Positions 24,126 through 32,614 of a stretch of 64,000 bases of DNA are shown here, piece by piece; positions within the stretch are counted from its first letter, which is position 1; every line of letters starts with the position of its first letter. Under the pieces are notes generated by a model. That model searched no databases. It saw nothing but the letters and a program-made list of their open reading frames with translations, and was not told the origin of the DNA. The DNA is taken from the NCBI RefSeq assembly GCF_000970685.1, contig NZ_LAJB01000002.1:124001-188000 (forward strand), written 5' to 3'. This DNA is from Domibacillus indicus. Lineage in GTDB: Bacteria; Bacillota; Bacilli; Bacillales; Domibacillaceae. Position numbers and translations under genes: made by a program.

Positions 24126-27100
24126 TCATTTTCTGTTTAGTACAAGAACCGTTACGGAGCTGGCAGGCAGTGTGACAACCGTACCATTGTGATCGAGCCC
24201 AATTTCCGTTTCGGATGGAGTGATCTGCTCGGCGTTTCTTTTGTTGACGTTCGGTGTATGAAGGAGTGATTCATCTCCGGTAACGGTGATCATCCGGCCC
24301 GCTTCCTGAACATCGAGACCGTTCAGCGCGAGACTCGTTGTTTTTTCAAACGGATCGGCGTTGACGAGCTTCACATACACCCGGTTTTCGTCTTTTGTTA
24401 CCGAGTGGAACAGGTCGCGGTTGTACGCTTCCAGCTTGTAGTCCAGCACCTTGCTGGCAAATGCGCCGTCTGTGTAAGAGCAGATGAGGCGGTCTCCTGT
24501 TTCGCCGCCGTAATTTACAGTAATCGTATACAGTGTTTCTTCCGCCAGCTCTTCATAGCAGCTCGCCCGCAGGTTGCCGGCAGCTGTGCTGGAGGAATAG
24601 TCGCCCAGCGTGTACGCCTCGATGCCCTGCTTGTACACCTTCACGCCGGTCGCATTTCCGTTATAGCCGATGGCATACTCAAGCACGTCTTTTTTCTCCG
24701 GCGAAATATCGGTCAGGCCTGCCCCGACGTAAAAGCCGTCGCTGCCCGCTGCTTTTGACGCCTGCACTTCAACCTTATAGCTGGTCCAGCTGTCATTCAT
24801 CATATATAAGCCGTTTAACCCGCTGTTCTGCGCATGCAGGACAAGGCCTTTTTCGGGATCAGCCGTGTACCCGACCGAGCCCGGGATCGGCTTCCAGGCC
24901 GCATCCAGCCCTTTCGTGAAATCCTGGTCGAGCAGCACTTCGCCTGTTACATTATCGGTTACCTTCACATGCTTCACCTGGATTTCGGCCTGGCCTGTCG
25001 CAATCTCAATTCCGCCTTTTGGCGCGAGCTCGGCCAGCTTTCCATTCCGGTATGTTGAAAAGGACGTGCCGAGCAGCTTTGTGCCCAGGTATTTTCCAAA
25101 CAGCTGCTGAACATAGTAATTCGGCGTAAACCAGACTGCTTCATCGTCAAACCAGATTAAATCCGGTGTCCACCGGTACGTTCCATCCGTCAGCACCTTG
25201 TTAAATAATGGCGCGTAGGCAGCCAGCCGCACCACGTCGGCATTGTTTTCAAAGCCGGTCATAAGCGCCGCTTCCGCAATAGCGCCGGCCAGTGTGTTTT
25301 TGTCCGTAGACGCAAATTCGCCAACGAATACCTTGGAGGTTTCCGCTTCATTCAAGCTGCCGTCCGGCTGGTACGCCCGGTAATAATAGTTGTACCGGTC
25401 CGCGTTGTGTAAGAGGTAGTCATTGGAGCGGTAATAATGCTCATCGGCAATGGTGTCCATGTAGTTCGGCTGTTTTTCGTACCAGGTCACATTTTCCTCG
25501 ATCACCGTTTTGCCATCCGTAAAGCTCACCGCCGCGCCTTCAGATAAATTCCCGCTTAAAAACTTCCAGCCTTCCTGGTACGCGTCATCATCCGCCTGCG
25601 CCCCGACCGTTGAAATAATGTGCAGCTCATGGCCCGGATAATGGCGGCCCATGTATTCATCAATGGCAGCTTTAAAGTATTCAAAATTCGTGAAAAATTC
25701 CTCGCCCCAGTTTTCGTTTCCTACCCCGAGGTAATGGAGATCGAACGGCGCTTCATGGCCCATTTCCCTGCGCAGGGCAGCCCATTCATTGCCTTCAAAG
25801 TCGGTGCTGATCGCAAAATCAATTAAATCGGTAAAGCTTTTAACAAACTGGTCCCGCAAATCTCCGCCCGCCGGGTGAACATAATTCGAACGGGCCTGGC
25901 AGAGCACACCGCATGCCATAACAGGAAGAGGCGCCGCATTCAAATCCTCGGCCAATTGGAAATACTCCATGTAGCCCAGACCCATCGTCATCATGTAGCC
26001 CCATACATTAAAGTTTTCCTTCCGCCGTTCAACCGTCCCTACCGAGTCTTTCCATTCGTATACGTTTTCCCAGATGTAGGAGCCTTCTGAAATACAGCCG
26101 CCCGGGAAACGCAGGAAGGTCGGATGCAGGTCAACGAGCGCATTCACGAGATCCTTCCGCAGGCGGTAGTTCGGGTTCCCTCTGTAGTTGGCATGAGCGG
26201 TTTTCGACCGTTCTTCTTCCTCCGCGCCCCAGACATCCCGCGGCATTAGCGAAACCATGTCGATGGAAACATCGCCGGTAAACGTTAACGCAAGCTGGCC
26301 GAGTCCGGTTTTGGTTCCGGTCAGTACCACCTTCGAATCGACTCCGTACTTTTTCCATGTGCTGCCGCCTTCCACCTGCACCGTAACAGCGCCGCTGGAC
26401 GGCCCGCCGTCCCCGTCCTGAAGCTCAAGAGTGATGCTTCCCGCGGTTTCCGCTCTGGCCCATACGGTAAAATCATACGAAGCGCCCTCTTTGATAAACA
26501 TGGCGCAATGGCCGTTTGAATCGGTAAAGCCTTTGTTGATGATCGTGCTGCCGTCCGGTGCCGTAATAAAATGGGAATTCACATCCTGATCAGAAATACC
26601 GAAGAATTCATTTAACCCTCCCGTATTATGGACGGTTACGTTTTCCACGTTCCCAAACCAGGCATGAAGCGGTTCATGGTTTCTGCCTGTCGAGCAGCCG
26701 CACTCGCCGGAAGCATGGGAATACGTGTCAAAGGCGAATGATTCGAAGGAACGGTTTTGCACAAGCTCCGCATAGATGCCGCCATCCGCCGCGTTGTTAA
26801 TGTCTTCATAAAACAGGCCGTACATCGTTTCGCTGATATCAGCTTTGTTCCCGCTTCCATCAACCGTCACGAAATGGGAAGGAACGCCCTCCGGAAGAAC
26901 GGTTACGGTAAAGTGCTTTTCATCCGCTTCTGTTCCCCTCCTTAAAACAGCCGTCAGGGTAACTCCTTTAGGTCCGTCCACTCCCCCCACTGCTCCCGTA
27001 TCGGACAGGACGGAAGGTTCACTGGATTTCCAGGAAACCGCCACTTTTCCGCCCATAAGCGAAGAAGGCAGTGACAGAGCCTTTGATACAATCGTGGTCG

Positions 27101-27881
27101 GGGATGATAAGTATTTATCTTTCGCAAGCCCGATAATCTCGGCGTCAGTCAGCGATTCGCACATTACCTCGATCACTTCATCCTGTGTAAGGGCCGCTTT
27201 GTAAACGCGGAAGTCGGACAGGGAGCCGTTAAAGTCATCATCCGCTTCATGCTGGGATTTTCCGATATAATTCCGGCTGTAATTGGCTGAATCGGAAAAT
27301 GTATCAAACCAGCTGCGAAGCCGTTTGTATGTACCGCTCGACGTCTGGCTGATCGAGCCGTCCCCCGCCACTTCACCGTTTACGTAAATAACCGGTCCGG
27401 CGCTGCTCAGCGTGCCGCCTTTTGTTCCTGCCACCGACATGGCTACATGAATCCATTCTCCAGAAGAAAACGTCCTCCCGGCATCGGCAGTAAGATCCGA
27501 ATCCATAAAGCAGACGCCGCGTAAATTCCGCGTTAAAAATACATACGGTCCCCCGGGCCCTTTGCCAAAATCGAAAATTCTTTCCCATACATTTGTGCCT
27601 TTTCGCAGGTACACCCATGAACTGACCGTCATTCCAGTATGATCGTTAATATCCGCAAGCAGCCCGGCAGGAAGCGTTACATAGGAAGTGCCGTTTTTCC
27701 CGCCAGCAAGCGTCACAGCCGCTCTGCCGCCTACTGTTTTGATTACCGGTTTTTTGCTGCCTTCTGCTGCTGCATCACGGCCGTTTCCCGAGCTGTCTTT
27801 TCCGACATAGCCGGGATCATCAAACGAATAACGGGCAGCCATGCGGTCCGTAAATGAAATGTTCCCATCGTTTTGTTTCAT
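24126..27881 (-). CDS. Multidomain GH51 alpha-L-arabinofuranosidase with N-terminal LamG domain
   Basis: A 1251-residue enzyme that should release L-arabinose from arabinan or arabinoxylan. Domain order: LamG/concanavalin-like (about 18-225), a bacterial Ig-like segment (about 240-330), the GH51 barrel with an inserted carbohydrate-binding module (about 335-960), and a second concanavalin-like domain (about 980-1160). The catalytic acid/base is Glu723 (GVGNENWG) and the nucleophile Glu855 (VFVGEFAS); the substrate motif FLRFPGGC is present. ATG 27881 follows AAAGGAGAG. No signal peptide or membrane segment precedes the LamG domain (MKQNDGNISFTDRMAARYSF), which is odd for an enzyme with polymer-binding domains. 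It is single-gene, upstream of the sensor operon, with an AraR-like site before it. Confidence 0.93.
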   Translation of the reverse strand: MKQNDGNISFTDRMAARYSFDDPGYVGKDSSGNGRDAAAEGSKKPVIKTVGGRAAVTLAGGKNGTSYVTLPAGLLADINDHTGMTVSSWVYLRKGTNVWERIFDFGKGPGGPYVFLTRNLRGVCFMDSDLTADAGRTFSSGEWIHVAMSVAGTKGGTLSSAGPVIYVNGEVAGDGSISQTSSGTYKRLRSWFDTFSDSANYSRNYIGKSQHEADDDFNGSLSDFRVYKAALTQDEVIEVMCESLTDAEIIGLAKDKYLSSPTTIVSKALSLPSSLMGGKVAVSWKSSEPSVLSDTGAVGGVDGPKGVTLTAVLRRGTEADEKHFTVTVLPEGVPSHFVTVDGSGNKADISETMYGLFYEDINNAADGGIYAELVQNRSFESFAFDTYSHASGECGCSTGRNHEPLHAWFGNVENVTVHNTGGLNEFFGISDQDVNSHFITAPDGSTIINKGFTDSNGHCAMFIKEGASYDFTVWARAETAGSITLELQDGDGGPSSGAVTVQVEGGSTWKKYGVDSKVVLTGTKTGLGQLALTFTGDVSIDMVSLMPRDVWGAEEEERSKTAHANYRGNPNYRLRKDLVNALVDLHPTFLRFPGGCISEGSYIWENVYEWKDSVGTVERRKENFNVWGYMMTMGLGYMEYFQLAEDLNAAPLPVMACGVLCQARSNYVHPAGGDLRDQFVKSFTDLIDFAISTDFEGNEWAALRREMGHEAPFDLHYLGVGNENWGEEFFTNFEYFKAAIDEYMGRHYPGHELHIISTVGAQADDDAYQEGWKFLSGNLSEGAAVSFTDGKTVIEENVTWYEKQPNYMDTIADEHYYRSNDYLLHNADRYNYYYRAYQPDGSLNEAETSKVFVGEFASTDKNTLAGAIAEAALMTGFENNADVVRLAAYAPLFNKVLTDGTYRWTPDLIWFDDEAVWFTPNYYVQQLFGKYLGTKLLGTSFSTYRNGKLAELAPKGGIEIATGQAEIQVKHVKVTDNVTGEVLLDQDFTKGLDAAWKPIPGSVGYTADPEKGLVLHAQNSGLNGLYMMNDSWTSYKVEVQASKAAGSDGFYVGAGLTDISPEKKDVLEYAIGYNGNATGVKVYKQGIEAYTLGDYSSSTAAGNLRASCYEELAEETLYTITVNYGGETGDRLICSYTDGAFASKVLDYKLEAYNRDLFHSVTKDENRVYVKLVNADPFEKTTSLALNGLDVQEAGRMITVTGDESLLHTPNVNKRNAEQITPSETEIGLDHNGTVVTLPASSVTVLVLNRK

Positions 27882-27905
27882 AAGAACTCTCCTTTGCCAA
27901 CACCA

Positions 27906-27995
27906 TTATGTAAGTACAAATTTTTCGTAACTGCGAATGAAGTCTTACAAGCTCGTACGAAAACTTGAATACAAACCAAACATGTACTTATAACT
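27906..27995. promoter_or_regulatory. AraR-like operator cluster upstream of the arabinofuranosidase gene
   Basis: TTATGTAAGTACAAAT (27906-27921) matches 13 of 16 positions of the B. subtilis AraR operator as remembered (ATTTGTACGTACAAAT). A weaker copy, ACATGTACTTATAACT, lies near 27979-27994 and TCGTACGA near 27953. Paired AraR boxes upstream of arabinan genes are known in Bacillus. Confidence 0.5.
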
Positions 27996-28190
27996 TATTA
28001 TAATCCTTGTCCGCTTTATTTTCCAAAGAATTTTCATTACTATCTCTCTGTCTCTCCCTTCACTCATAGACAGTTTTTCTTTCCTCTTCATGAAATCCCT
28101 CTTCTTGTACGGACATTTCCAATGGCAGCACCTAAACAGACGGGTGATTCCGGCATTGCTTCTCCACTTTCTATATATTATTAAGAAAAA

Positions 28191-28234
28191 AAGAAAAAGC
28201 AGGAATGCTTATTTCGCAGCATTCCTGCTTTTTC
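28191..28234. terminator. Strong bidirectional terminator
   Basis: AAAAAGCAGGAATGC pairs with GCATTCCTGCTTTTT around a short loop. It lies downstream of the RsbT-like gene on the minus strand and isolates it from the arabinofuranosidase. Positions 27996-28190 hold nothing else I can support. Confidence 0.85.
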
Positions 28235-28359
28235 TCAATCTGGCAGACAAATTGTTAAATAATTGCCGTGCACACAAACAGGCTGGATTACCGGCTGCCG
28301 GGCCATTAAAGGATTAAAAATTGCTATTTACAATCTAAAGGAGCGACGCAGCATTTTTT

Positions 28360-28764
28360 TTATTTTAGCTGCCATTTTGTAACGGTCACTTTTGTACCCG
28401 CATGCCTGCTGGACTCAATTGAGAATTCATCCATTAAAATTTTCACGCCGGGCAGACCTGCCCCGAGGCCGCCCGAAGTCGAATATCCCTGCTCCAATGC
28501 TTTTCGGATATCCTCAATTCCCGGACCATTATCCATCGCTGTGATCCTGAGACCCGCCTGGTCTGCTTTTTCAATCGCTTCAAATGTGATATGCCCCGTT
28601 CTGGCATAACGATAAATGTTTCTGGCAAGCTCGGAAACGGCAGTCAGAATTCTGGCTTGAGTGAGCGAATGCATATTTAGTATCCGTCCGAATTCCCGGA
28701 CCATTTTGCGGGCCATGATGATGTCATCTTCTTTTTGAATGTGAATTACTGCCGATTTATCCAT
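28360..28764 (-). CDS. RsbT-like serine kinase / anti-sigma regulatory ATPase
   Basis: A 134-residue GHKL ATPase close in length and pattern to RsbT (133 residues). The N-box reads AVSELARNIYRYA, the G1 box ITAMDNGPGIEDI and the lid/G2 region GGLGAGLPGVKILMDEF. In the general stress stressosome RsbT phosphorylates STAS proteins RsbS/RsbR and then activates phosphatase RsbU. Here it is alone: no rsbR, rsbS, rsbU or sigB is adjacent, while two MpsC-domain genes follow upstream. It may therefore belong to another partner-switching module, or act on stressosome proteins coded elsewhere. The ribosome site is GAGGGG/GAGGA before ATG 28764. Confidence 0.85.
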   Translation of the reverse strand: MDKSAVIHIQKEDDIIMARKMVREFGRILNMHSLTQARILTAVSELARNIYRYARTGHITFEAIEKADQAGLRITAMDNGPGIEDIRKALEQGYSTSGGLGAGLPGVKILMDEFSIESSRHAGTKVTVTKWQLK

Positions 28765-28853
28765 TCCTCGTAACCCCTCTTCCTGCCATTTTCATGCAGG
28801 CAATTGTATGTTCATTTCAACCGTGAAGATGACTTTTATAATTCCAGAAAATG

Positions 28854-28893
28854 AAAAAGCCAAAAGAAGGGAAGCTTCCCCTTCTTTTGGCTT
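28854..28893. terminator. Terminator of the minus-strand MpsC-domain gene
   Basis: AAGCCAAAAGAAGGG pairs almost perfectly with CCCTTCTTTTGGCTT, with T following on the minus strand; it is 23 bases after the stop. Confidence 0.85.
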
Positions 28894-28915
28894 ATGTCCA
28901 GTTCTGTCGCCTGGC

Positions 28916-29614
28916 TCATTGCTGCCTTCTGCTATTCGGTTTTAAGATAAATAAGAACACACTTTTGTCGAGGTCAAAATCCCATGAAACAAACGTATTT
29001 TCCAGTTCAGCATCCAGGTAGGACTGAAGCTGATGTTTGTGCTGCAGGGCCAGTCTTCTTTCGAGGTTGCGTTTGACCAGGGTAAGAATCTCCGGGTACC
29101 CCAGCTGGATCATTTCTTTTTCAACGGGTACTAAAATTTTGTGCCGGACGATTACGAGCGTCCTTGGATTAACAAGGCAGGAGTATACCTCTCCGGGAGG
29201 CTTTTCCGCTTCCATACTCAGTTTGATAATTTCGTTATGCACCTCTTCCTGATTCTGATAGGAGGCGCGCTCTTGATGGTTATGGGATGCAATGCCGACG
29301 AACATTCCTGAATGGCTGTCCAGATTCCAGTCGTAGTAGAATTCTATAATGTCAAACTCTACGTTTATTTTAACGTAGGCTTTGATTTCCTCAATAAGGG
29401 CAGGCATAAGCATGTCCCTGATTTTTTCAACATATTTGCTTTGCTCGGTATTCAACAATTTATTTTCCATCGGGGACAGAAAGTTTTTAATATATACGGT
29501 GATATAAGGAGGGGAAATGGTGGCAAACACCGCCCCCGGCCCTTTGCCGAAATGGTCTCTCAAAATTTTTCCGATAAAAGATCCCAATTCCTTTTCTTTT
29601 CTTTTAATATCCAT
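28916..29614 (-). CDS. Tandem MpsC-domain (DUF2294) protein A
   Basis: About 232 residues. The ATG at 29614 is preferred over 29623 because AAAAAGG is 9 bases before it and the divergent paralog also begins MDI. Two MpsC/DUF2294 repeats can be seen: FIGKILRDHFGKGPGAVFATISPPYITVYI in the first half (key residues GKGP and YITVYI), and MEAEKPPGEVYSCLVNPRTLVIVRHKIL in the second. MpsC is the third protein of the Na+-linked MpsABC membrane-potential/bicarbonate system in staphylococci, but no mpsAB (dabAB) genes are near. No membrane segment is present. The product shares the 5' region with its divergent relative at 29932. Confidence 0.75.
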   Translation of the reverse strand: MDIKRKEKELGSFIGKILRDHFGKGPGAVFATISPPYITVYIKNFLSPMENKLLNTEQSKYVEKIRDMLMPALIEEIKAYVKINVEFDIIEFYYDWNLDSHSGMFVGIASHNHQERASYQNQEEVHNEIIKLSMEAEKPPGEVYSCLVNPRTLVIVRHKILVPVEKEMIQLGYPEILTLVKRNLERRLALQHKHQLQSYLDAELENTFVSWDFDLDKSVFLFILKPNSRRQQ

Positions 29615-29897
29615 TCCAGCCATCCTTTTTGAGACACAGGCGTCAAATCCCGAATCCCCGGTCCGAGTGATGTTAAGAATTTCACAACTAAATGTATAAG
29701 TATTTATATTATAACGGAAAAGTAAAGGTTTACCTATCTATTTTGAAAAAAAGATGAAATATTCTTTTTATTTTGCCGGCTTTCTTTTTTACATAAACTT
29801 TTTTACAGGAGAAAAAGGGGGAATTGAAAATATCAGCACCTTGCCTGTTTCACTTTCTCAAGCAAAATGCTAAAATGATCAAAGGAGAGAGGATAAG

Positions 29898-29942
29898 ATG
29901 CTTCTTTCTTTAAAAAAAGGAATCTCGTTATATGGATATTAG
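29898..29942 (+). CDS. Short leader peptide overlapping the MpsC-domain gene
   Basis: ATG 29898, behind the strong site AAAGGAGAGAGG, encodes a 14-residue peptide (MLLSLKKGISLYGY) that stops at TAG 29940-29942, eight bases inside the following gene. Its codons contain the weaker ribosome site of that gene, so translation of the leader probably couples to, or gates, the downstream start. No function can be assigned to the peptide itself. Confidence 0.45.
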   Translation: MLLSLKKGISLYGY

Positions 29943-30627
29943 AGCGCAGCAGACAAAGATGGCGAACAATTTCGGCAAGCTGCTGCGGGATAAATTTGGC
30001 AAAGGCCCGGAAGCAATACATGTGACCATAGCCCAGCCGTATATACTTGTTTATATGAGCGGCTTTATTTCAGCAATGGAAAAGGTGCTTCTTGACCAGG
30101 ACCAGGATATGACAGTACTGACAACACGGGAATACCTGATGAAATCACTCGACCCCGAAATCCGGGGACAAATCAAAGCAATAACCGATATGGATATTGA
30201 GCATGTTTATTATGATTGGAACCTGGCTCATCAAACGGGGGTTTTCGTCGGCGTCAGCCCGGCTATGCCGGATAAGGGCAAAGATGCCAAATCCGAGTAT
30301 GAAGGAAAAGAAGAAGTACACAAGGAAATCATCAGCATAAGCGAGCAGGCTGAAAAAGCGCCGGACTTTGTGGCCTCTTACATGATCAGTCCCCGCGCAT
30401 TGATCGTCATCCGCGAGGGAATACTGGTGCCAATTGAAAAACAGCTTATTTCTCTTGGCTTTGATGAAACGCTTCGGATTGCCAAAAGGCAGCTTGAAGG
30501 CGGTATGCTCAGCAAAAGCACTCATTTTACTTCAATTTTTAATGCCGACATACAGGATGTTTTCGTTGACTGGAATTTTGAGCTTGATAACAGCGTCATT
30601 TCATTTATTTTAAAACCAAAATCATAG
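29932..30627 (+). CDS. Tandem MpsC-domain (DUF2294) protein B
   Basis: A 231-residue paralog of the protein encoded divergently at 28916-29614. Shared blocks include the GKLLRDKFGKGPEAIHVTIAQPYI region (compare GKGPGAVFATISPPYI), YYDWNLAHQTGVFVGVSP (compare YYDWNLDSHSGMFVGIAS), ISPRALIVIREGILVPIEKQLI and a matching C terminus (VDWNFELDNSVISFILKP). It has two DUF2294 repeats, is soluble, and lacks catalytic motifs that I can identify. ATG 29932 lies within the leader peptide. A strong terminator follows, so it is transcribed alone. Confidence 0.75.
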   Translation: MDIRAQQTKMANNFGKLLRDKFGKGPEAIHVTIAQPYILVYMSGFISAMEKVLLDQDQDMTVLTTREYLMKSLDPEIRGQIKAITDMDIEHVYYDWNLAHQTGVFVGVSPAMPDKGKDAKSEYEGKEEVHKEIISISEQAEKAPDFVASYMISPRALIVIREGILVPIEKQLISLGFDETLRIAKRQLEGGMLSKSTHFTSIFNADIQDVFVDWNFELDNSVISFILKPKS

Positions 30628-30665
30628 GCAGGGCCGTAATGAACCGGACAAACTGTGCCGGACAT

Positions 30666-30715
30666 AAGCCGAAAAGAGCAGGAGATCCTGTTCTTTTCGG
30701 CTTTTTCTTTTTTTG
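30666..30715 (+). terminator. Terminator of MpsC-domain gene B
   Basis: AAGCCGAAAAGAGCAGGA pairs with TCCTGTTCTTTTCGGCTT, followed by a T-rich tract; 38 bases after the stop. Confidence 0.88.
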
Positions 30716-30805
30716 GGGCATTAGATTCGAGTAAACACCATATTAATGAGAATGCAGCATCAGGAGAAAACGAACGGGCACATACTAAGCGAAAGGGTTT
30801 TGAAT

Positions 30806-30979
30806 ATGAAAACGAAAACCGAACTGGCGTTATTTAAGAGGGAGATTCACCGGTTAGAGCAGGAGTATAAAAATTGCGGAAATACCTTTCTTAAAAAGGA
30901 AATCAAGGCTGATATCCAGCTGCTTTTGTCTGCTATCAATGAGAGCGGCAGCACGCTTGGAAAGTCAAAGTCCCTTTAA
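30806..30979 (+). CDS. Small hypothetical, charged helical protein
   Basis: A 57-residue protein from ATG 30806 (GAAAGGG 8 bases upstream). It is highly charged and predicted helical (ELALFKREIHRLEQEYKNCG; KKEIKADIQLLLSAINESG), with no signal or membrane segment. No family recognised. It may be a small cytoplasmic or spore protein; support is limited to ribosome site and composition. Confidence 0.45.
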   Translation: MKTKTELALFKREIHRLEQEYKNCGNTFLKKEIKADIQLLLSAINESGSTLGKSKSL

Positions 30980-31187
30980 TAACCAGCCGTCCCTTTTACC
31001 GACGTATAAGGCAGCATATTTCCAGCAAAAGCAGACTTCTGAAAAGAGATGGCCTGTTCATCCTGTTATTTTTCTTTTTTTTGATGTATCCGGCTTAGTG
31101 AGATACCGGTTTAATCCCTCTTCTCACTTCTTTAGCTCTGCTGCCCGTTTTCTTAAACATTGGTTTTCAGCCCAATAAAAACAAATA

Positions 31188-31218
31188 AAAAAGACCGAAA
31201 AAAAAATCGGTCTTTTTT
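31188..31218. terminator. Bidirectional terminator
   Basis: AAGACCGA (31191-31198) pairs with TCGGTCTT (31207-31214) with A and T runs on both sides. It lies after the DUF1048 gene on the minus strand. The plus-strand stretch 30980-31187 shows no feature. Confidence 0.75.
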
Positions 31219-31253
31219 GCATGCTTCTTGAAGCAAACACCGGGACTTTATCG

Positions 31254-31595
31254 TTAGCCGCGGCCAATCGTATCGTTCAGCTTCTTGCGATACTTATCCT
31301 TCCAGGTTTTCTCATCCTTCACCAGGTCGTCGCAGAAAGCAGCCACGTCCTCGCCCGTAAGGTCAGTGACTTTCCTGCCTTCCGCTGCTCCTTGCTCGAA
31401 GAGGTCGAGAATGCCTTGAAAGATACGGCTGCTGTCCTTCCAGTCGGCGGGGCCTCCGCCAGCAGTCCACATATATTTTTGGATAGCTTTGTAAGCATTG
31501 CGGTACTCACCCGGAAGCTCCTTCGCACGCGTCTCCATCGCCTTCCATTCACGCTTGTCATCCAGACTTCCGATCATTTTTTCGATCATACTCAT
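31254..31595 (-). CDS. DUF1048-family protein
   Basis: A 113-residue soluble protein of the DUF1048 group, which is regularly encoded right after PadR regulators. Features include an N-terminal [19 protein letters not shown] helix, [13 protein letters not shown], and the ending [25 protein letters not shown]. These proteins are all-helical; no activity is established to my knowledge. ATG 31595 overlaps the PadR stop by one base (TAATG) and has AAAGGAGAG upstream, so the two are translated together. Confidence 0.82.
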   Translation of the reverse strand: MSMIEKMIGSLDDKREWKAMETRAKELPGEYRNAYKAIQKYMWTAGGGPADWKDSSRIFQGILDLFEQGAAEGRKVTDLTGEDVAAFCDDLVKDEKTWKDKYRKKLNDTIGRG

Positions 31596-31936
31596 TACGC
31601 CTTCTCTCCTTTGAGCTTTTTCGTTTTGAGCTCATTGATTTTGCTTGAGACAAAAACCCATTTTTCCCAAAAAATTTCGAGCTTCTCTTGTCCCTCTGCG
31701 TTGAGTGTGTAAAATTTTCTCGGCGGTCCCACAGCGGATGGCTTTTTCTCTATGATTACCAAATTGTTTTTCTCGAGCCGCATAGTAATGGTATAAACGG
31801 TACCTTCAACCACATCCGTGAAACCGAGTTCTCGCAGCTGCTGTGTGATTTCATAGCCGTACGTTTCGCCACGGCTAATGATTTCAAGCACACAGCCTTC
31901 AAGCACCCCTTTGAGCATTTCCGTAATGTTTTCCAA
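31595..31936 (-). CDS. PadR-family transcriptional regulator
   Basis: A 113-residue winged-helix regulator starting with TTG 31936 (GGAGG 7 bases upstream). The PadR N-terminal DNA-binding domain is evident: [27 protein letters not shown], then [19 protein letters not shown] and the wing [16 protein letters not shown] short C-terminal helix ([17 protein letters not shown]) provides dimerisation, as in PadR-s1 proteins. It probably represses its own operon through the palindrome over its promoter. Ligand unknown; relatives respond to toxic small molecules or cell-envelope stress. Confidence 0.88.
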   Translation of the reverse strand: MENITEMLKGVLEGCVLEIISRGETYGYEITQQLRELGFTDVVEGTVYTITMRLEKNNLVIIEKKPSAVGPPRKFYTLNAEGQEKLEIFWEKWVFVSSKINELKTKKLKGEKA

Positions 31937-32003
31937 ATATTTTCCTCCATTTGTATTTCACTTATGTTTCCGGTACTTTGCATCACTGGTATTCAGTAAT
32001 ACT

Positions 32004-32045
32004 TATTACTAGTATATAGTAATACAAAGTAGCGCAGCCTGTCAA
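32004..32045 (-). promoter_or_regulatory. PadR operon promoter with overlapping inverted repeat
   Basis: Minus-strand TTGACA (32045-32040), 18 bases, TACTAT (32021-32016). The perfect inverted repeat TATTACTA / TAGTAATA (32004-32011 and 32017-32024, 5-base spacer) covers the -10 element and is the likely autoregulatory operator. Confidence 0.6.
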
Positions 32046-32190
32046 GAATGAAAAAGCTATTTTTTCATTGAAAATTTCGTCCGTTAGCTCAATAAGAAAA
32101 GAAAATCGTTTCAAGTCTGATTGTTATCGTTCCTGTTCTCAGCACTGGCTGCCTTTCATTCCAAAAAAGCTTATCATTTTTCTGCACACG

Positions 32191-32217
32191 AAAAGGACGC
32201 CCGGACGCGTCCTTTTT
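32191..32217. terminator. Bidirectional terminator
   Basis: AAAAGGACGC and GCGTCCTTTT form a stem with short loop. On the minus strand it is 92 bases after the proline-rich gene at 32309. Positions 32046-32190 show no gene. Confidence 0.7.
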
Positions 32218-32308
32218 CTCTAAGCTTGTTTTGTCCTTTTTCCACCGGCTCTTGTGACGCCATCCTTGAAGCGGAGTTTGTAAAAAAGTCCCTTATGCTG
32301 GAATGTCT

Positions 32309-32614
32309 TTAATTTATGATATTAAAAAGAGACCCCATTTGCCTTAATGAATTAAGCCCGCTGGATACATTCCCCGCATGGATCATCATTTGATTTAAAT
32401 TGCCCCATGTAAAAGGGCTTTGCATGCCCGGTCCAGCTCCTCTGCCGGCAAAAGTTCCGGGCGGTGCTGAGTAAGGGCGAAACGCGCCGGGATTGCGGGG
32501 CCGCCTGACCGGGACTGGATAAGGACGGAATGCGCGGGGATATGAAGGCCGTCCAAATGGGCCCGGATATGGATTGAACGGTCCTGGCCCGGGACCCGGA
32601 GGGTAAAATGGCAT
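32309..32614 (-). CDS. Proline/glycine-rich small protein A (spore-coat-like)
   Basis: A 101-residue protein. The first 70 residues are low complexity (MPFYPPGPGPGPFNPYPGP and similar, rich in Pro, Gly, Arg, Tyr). The last 33 residues form a helix: FTWGNLNQMMIHAGNVSSGL then LRQMGSLFNI. The C terminus matches the paralog at 33867-34328 (TWGNISQMLAHAEELSRGI). Such proteins, resembling YppG/VrrA-type products, are common in spore-formers and may associate with the coat. The start has GAGGTGAG upstream. The function is inferred only from composition and neighbourhood. Confidence 0.6.
   Translation of the reverse strand: MPFYPPGPGPGPFNPYPGPFGRPSYPRAFRPYPVPVRRPRNPGAFRPYSAPPGTFAGRGAGPGMQSPFTWGNLNQMMIHAGNVSSGLNSLRQMGSLFNIIN

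Noticed and set aside
24405-27204. Several plus-strand open frames of 60-130 codons opposite the arabinofuranosidase gene
   Set aside because: They are opposite-strand shadows of a GC-biased coding frame, without ribosome sites or family similarity.
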